From positions 372,001 through 436,000 of the forward strand of contig NZ_JABEQD010000003.1 in the NCBI RefSeq assembly GCF_014174395.1: 64,000 bases of DNA. The letters run 5' to 3'. The stretch comes from Gluconacetobacter aggeris (GTDB taxonomy: Bacteria > Pseudomonadota > Alphaproteobacteria > Acetobacterales > Acetobacteraceae). Position numbers and translations under genes: made by a program. The notes beneath the pieces are model-generated. The model was given only the letters and a program-made list of their open reading frames with translations, made no database searches and had not been told where the DNA came from. The first letter of the stretch is position 1. The number at the start of each line of letters is the position of its first letter. Positions 61,957 to 64,000 of this stretch are shown one piece after another.

Positions 61957-63240
61957 ATGTCCGCCACGCAGATGCTGTCGCCACCCGTACAGGGCGGCTC
62001 CGCGCCCGGCAGGATCGATGCCAACGGGACCGTACGCACGCGCTCCGTCGTCGTCATGCTCGCGACCGGGACCGTCGCCGCGATGGAGAGCATGATCCTG
62101 TCCGGCCTGCTGACGCCGATAAAGGCGGACCTTCACCTGTCCGACACGGCTTTCGGCAGCGTCATGGCGGTCTCGACCCTGGCCGGCGTGATCGGCGCGC
62201 CGCTCTTCGCCCTGCTCACGGGGCGCTTCGGGCGCAAGGCCGTGCTGGTCGGCACCGTCATCCTGTGGAGCCTCGCCTCCGCCGGCAGCGCGCTGGCAGG
62301 AGGCCTGCCGACGCTCATCCTATGGCGGGCGCTGACCAGTTTCGGCATCGCCGCCTATCTGGGGATCGCGCCCGGCTGGCTTGCCGACCTCTATGACCGC
62401 AAGGCCCGAAATCTCGTGTTCGCGCTGTTCATGGTGCGCAACAAGCTGGGTTCGGCCCTGGCCTTCGGCCTGGCAGGATGGATCGCCGCACGGTACGGAT
62501 GGCATCAGGCGTTTCTGCTGACCGGCCTGCCCGGATTGGTTCTGGCGCTGTTTCTGCTCTTCCTGCCGGAACCGCGTCCGGGTCATGCGGACGGGCTGGC
62601 GGTGGATGCGCCGCGCGGCGCATCGTGGAAGCAGCAGCTTGCGGTGCTGCGCATCGGGCCTTACGTCACGCATCTTCTGGCGTTCAGCCTGTTTCTGTCC
62701 GGCATGATGACGGCGCAGATGTGGCTGCCGCCTTTCCTGCACCGGGTGCATGGGGTGGATAACCTGCATGCGACCGGTTTCCTGTCCACCGTCCTGCTGC
62801 TGACCCTGCCGGTGGGGCCGCTCGGCGGGTGGCTGACGGGGCGGTATCTGGCGCATCGGGCCTGGGGCCTGCCAGCCAGCCTGGCCGCGACGACACTGAT
62901 GGCGGCGGTGCTGTTCACCGTCTCGTTCTGCACCGGCAGTCTGCGCGTCAGTGAAATCACGGCCCTGGGCGGCATCATCGCCTTCGGTTCGACGGCCGGC
63001 AGCCTGACCACGCTGCTGATCGAGACGGTGCCCGCGACGCTGCGGACGATTTCGGGCTCGTTCGGCGCCATGGCTTCCACCGCCGTTTCGGGCTTTTTCG
63101 CGCCCTGGCTGCTGGGGGCCCTGTCGGACCATTACGGCCTCGCCCATGCCATTCTGATCGGACCGCTGTTCTACGCCTGCGCCGGGCTGCTCTGGACCGG
63201 GCTCGCTCTCCATTCGCTCGTTCGCAAGACCGCTGCCTAA
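61957..63240 (+). CDS. MFS transporter
   Basis: A 427-aa major facilitator with about 12 hydrophobic helices. The loop 2-3 motif GRFGRKAVLVG, PGWLADLYDRKARN and LPPFLHRVHG are seen; the N-terminus (about 38 residues) is hydrophilic. It starts five bases after the DszB-like stop. It resembles the aromatic-acid/sugar-acid uptake families more than drug exporters. It would import the compound that the receptor at 57492 passes through the outer membrane, replacing an ABC system in this operon. Confidence 0.9.
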   Translation: MSATQMLSPPVQGGSAPGRIDANGTVRTRSVVVMLATGTVAAMESMILSGLLTPIKADLHLSDTAFGSVMAVSTLAGVIGAPLFALLTGRFGRKAVLVGTVILWSLASAGSALAGGLPTLILWRALTSFGIAAYLGIAPGWLADLYDRKARNLVFALFMVRNKLGSALAFGLAGWIAARYGWHQAFLLTGLPGLVLALFLLFLPEPRPGHADGLAVDAPRGASWKQQLAVLRIGPYVTHLLAFSLFLSGMMTAQMWLPPFLHRVHGVDNLHATGFLSTVLLLTLPVGPLGGWLTGRYLAHRAWGLPASLAATTLMAAVLFTVSFCTGSLRVSEITALGGIIAFGSTAGSLTTLLIETVPATLRTISGSFGAMASTAVSGFFAPWLLGALSDHYGLAHAILIGPLFYACAGLLWTGLALHSLVRKTAA

Positions 63241-63267
63241 CGGCTCTTTCTACAGGATATCCCGACC

Positions 63268-64000
63268 ATGAATCAGGTTTCTTCCGCTCACCCGTCCGCG
63301 CCCCATGCCCTGTGGGAGCAGACGCGCCCGCGCGAGCATGCCTCCTACCCTGCCGACTGGATCGGCAAAGCCCGCGAACTGGCGGGCATTTTCTCCGAAG
63401 GGACAGTCGATCGCGACCATGACGGCACGCGGCCTCTAGAACAGATCCGGCTGCTGAGGGAAAGCGGGCTGGTCAATCTGCTTTATCCCGCGCCGCTAGG
63501 CGGCGGGGGTGGCACGCTGCATGACGCAGCGCATGCAGTGCTGGAAATCGCGAAGACCGATGGCTCCACGGCGGCTCTACTGGGCTTTCATTTTTATAAT
63601 TCCCTTGTGCCGCTACTGACGGATTACGAAGACCGCAATGCGGAGATCGTGCGGCGTGCGACCGGGGCACGGTGGCTGTGGGGCAATGTGACCCAGTATG
63701 TGAACCGCGCGTTCGTGGCGCAGCATCATCCGGATGGCGGTTTCGTGCTCAGCGGCACCAAGCGCTGGAATACCGGGGCGCCGCTGGCTGAGATCACGAC
63801 CGTTCTGGCCATTCATCCGGACCAGGACCGCTATCTCTACGCCACCATTCCGACGAGCCGTGAGGGGCTGCATTTCCACGACGACTGGGCGCCGATCGGC
63901 CTGCGGGGCACGGATTCGAGCACGATCACCTTCGAGAATGTCAGGATCTTTCCCGACGAGGTGCTGTACTGGTCGCACGGACCGGCACAGACGGGGCCGT
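63268..64000 (+). CDS. SfnB/DszC-type acyl-CoA-dehydrogenase-fold monooxygenase (3' end outside window)
   Basis: The first 244 codons of an acyl-CoA-dehydrogenase-fold protein are present. It shows LRESGLVNLLYPAPLGGGG, VLEIAKTDGSTAALLGFHFYN, GFVLSGTKRWNTGAPLAE and FHDDWAPIGLRGTDSSTITFENVRIFPDE, as in SfnB/DszC relatives that oxidise sulfides or sulfones with FMNH2. It lies 27 bases after the MFS gene. With the DszB-like protein it recreates the DszC/DszB logic of C-S bond cleavage. The end of the gene is not visible. Confidence 0.85.
   Translation, partial: MNQVSSAHPSAPHALWEQTRPREHASYPADWIGKARELAGIFSEGTVDRDHDGTRPLEQIRLLRESGLVNLLYPAPLGGGGGTLHDAAHAVLEIAKTDGSTAALLGFHFYNSLVPLLTDYEDRNAEIVRRATGARWLWGNVTQYVNRAFVAQHHPDGGFVLSGTKRWNTGAPLAEITTVLAIHPDQDRYLYATIPTSREGLHFHDDWAPIGLRGTDSSTITFENVRIFPDEVLYWSHGPAQTGP

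Overview
The window is a GC-rich (roughly 60-65 % by eye) alphaproteobacterial stretch. Gene style, protein sequences and the secondary groESL operon suggest an acetic acid bacterium (Acetobacteraceae, e.g. Gluconacetobacter/Komagataeibacter-like); this is an inference from protein character, not a database result. No tRNA, rRNA, CRISPR array or intact insertion sequence was seen. Almost the whole window is an organosulfur-scavenging island: outer-membrane TonB-dependent receptors, periplasmic sulfonate-type substrate-binding proteins (SBPs), two SsuBC-type ABC transporters, many flavin-dependent C-S bond-cleaving monooxygenases, Fe(II)/2-oxoglutarate dioxygenases, a flavin reductase, a thiol dioxygenase, a rhodanese, a DszB-like desulfinase and serine acetyltransferase.

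Layout. 1-5.4 kb (minus): partial class II aldolase, TonB receptor, NtaA/DszA-type monooxygenase. 5.7-8.7 kb (plus): translationally coupled trio of AprA-like flavoprotein, 2x[4Fe-4S] ferredoxin and SBP. 9-16.6 kb (plus): TonB receptor, SsuD-like monooxygenase, TauD/TfdA dioxygenase, second SsuD-like monooxygenase, SBP, second dioxygenase. 16.6-17.1 kb: scar with gene-end remnants. 17.2-20.8 kb (plus): NtaA-type, SBP, NtaA-type. 21.2-24.8 kb (minus): Ldh/sulfolactate-type dehydrogenase and a His/Met-rich FecA-like TonB receptor. 25-25.8 kb: decayed TauD/TfdA gene. 25.8-30.8 kb: SBP, convergent ssuCB, SBP, SfnB/DszC-type acyl-CoA-dehydrogenase-fold enzyme. 30.9-36 kb (minus): operon SsuD-like / D-2-hydroxyacid dehydrogenase / class II aldolase / 3-mercaptopropionate-dioxygenase-type cupin / four-domain rhodanese, divergent from a LysR regulator that begins 36.2-41.3 kb (peroxiredoxin-like protein, flavin reductase, SBP, permease, ATPase). 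41.4-42.1 kb: decayed SsuD-like gene. 42.5-45 kb: TonB receptor. 45.1-49.9 kb (minus): small protein, groES, groEL, cysE, ssuA and a deletion-scarred relic of the flavoprotein/ferredoxin pair. 50.7-54.3 kb (plus): small unknown protein, a peroxiredoxin-6-like protein without its catalytic cysteine, an ATP-grasp protein, an RBBP9-like hydrolase and acireductone dioxygenase. 54.4-57.3 kb (minus): a ParB-TonB-receptor chimera and a MocR regulator without the PLP lysine. 57.5-64 kb (plus): TonB receptor, amidohydrolase, DszB-like desulfinase, MFS transporter and a second SfnB/DszC-type enzyme running off the end.

How it works together (inference): TonB receptors bring organosulfur compounds through the outer membrane, SBPs bind them in the periplasm, the two SsuBC systems and the MFS protein move them inward, and monooxygenases or dioxygenases release sulfite. 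A single flavin reductase is present to supply FMNH2. CysE provides O-acetylserine for cysteine synthesis. Seven exported SBPs face only two permease/ATPase pairs. At least three relic genes (a TauD, an SsuD and a flavoprotein/ferredoxin pair) show that the island has gained and lost modules.
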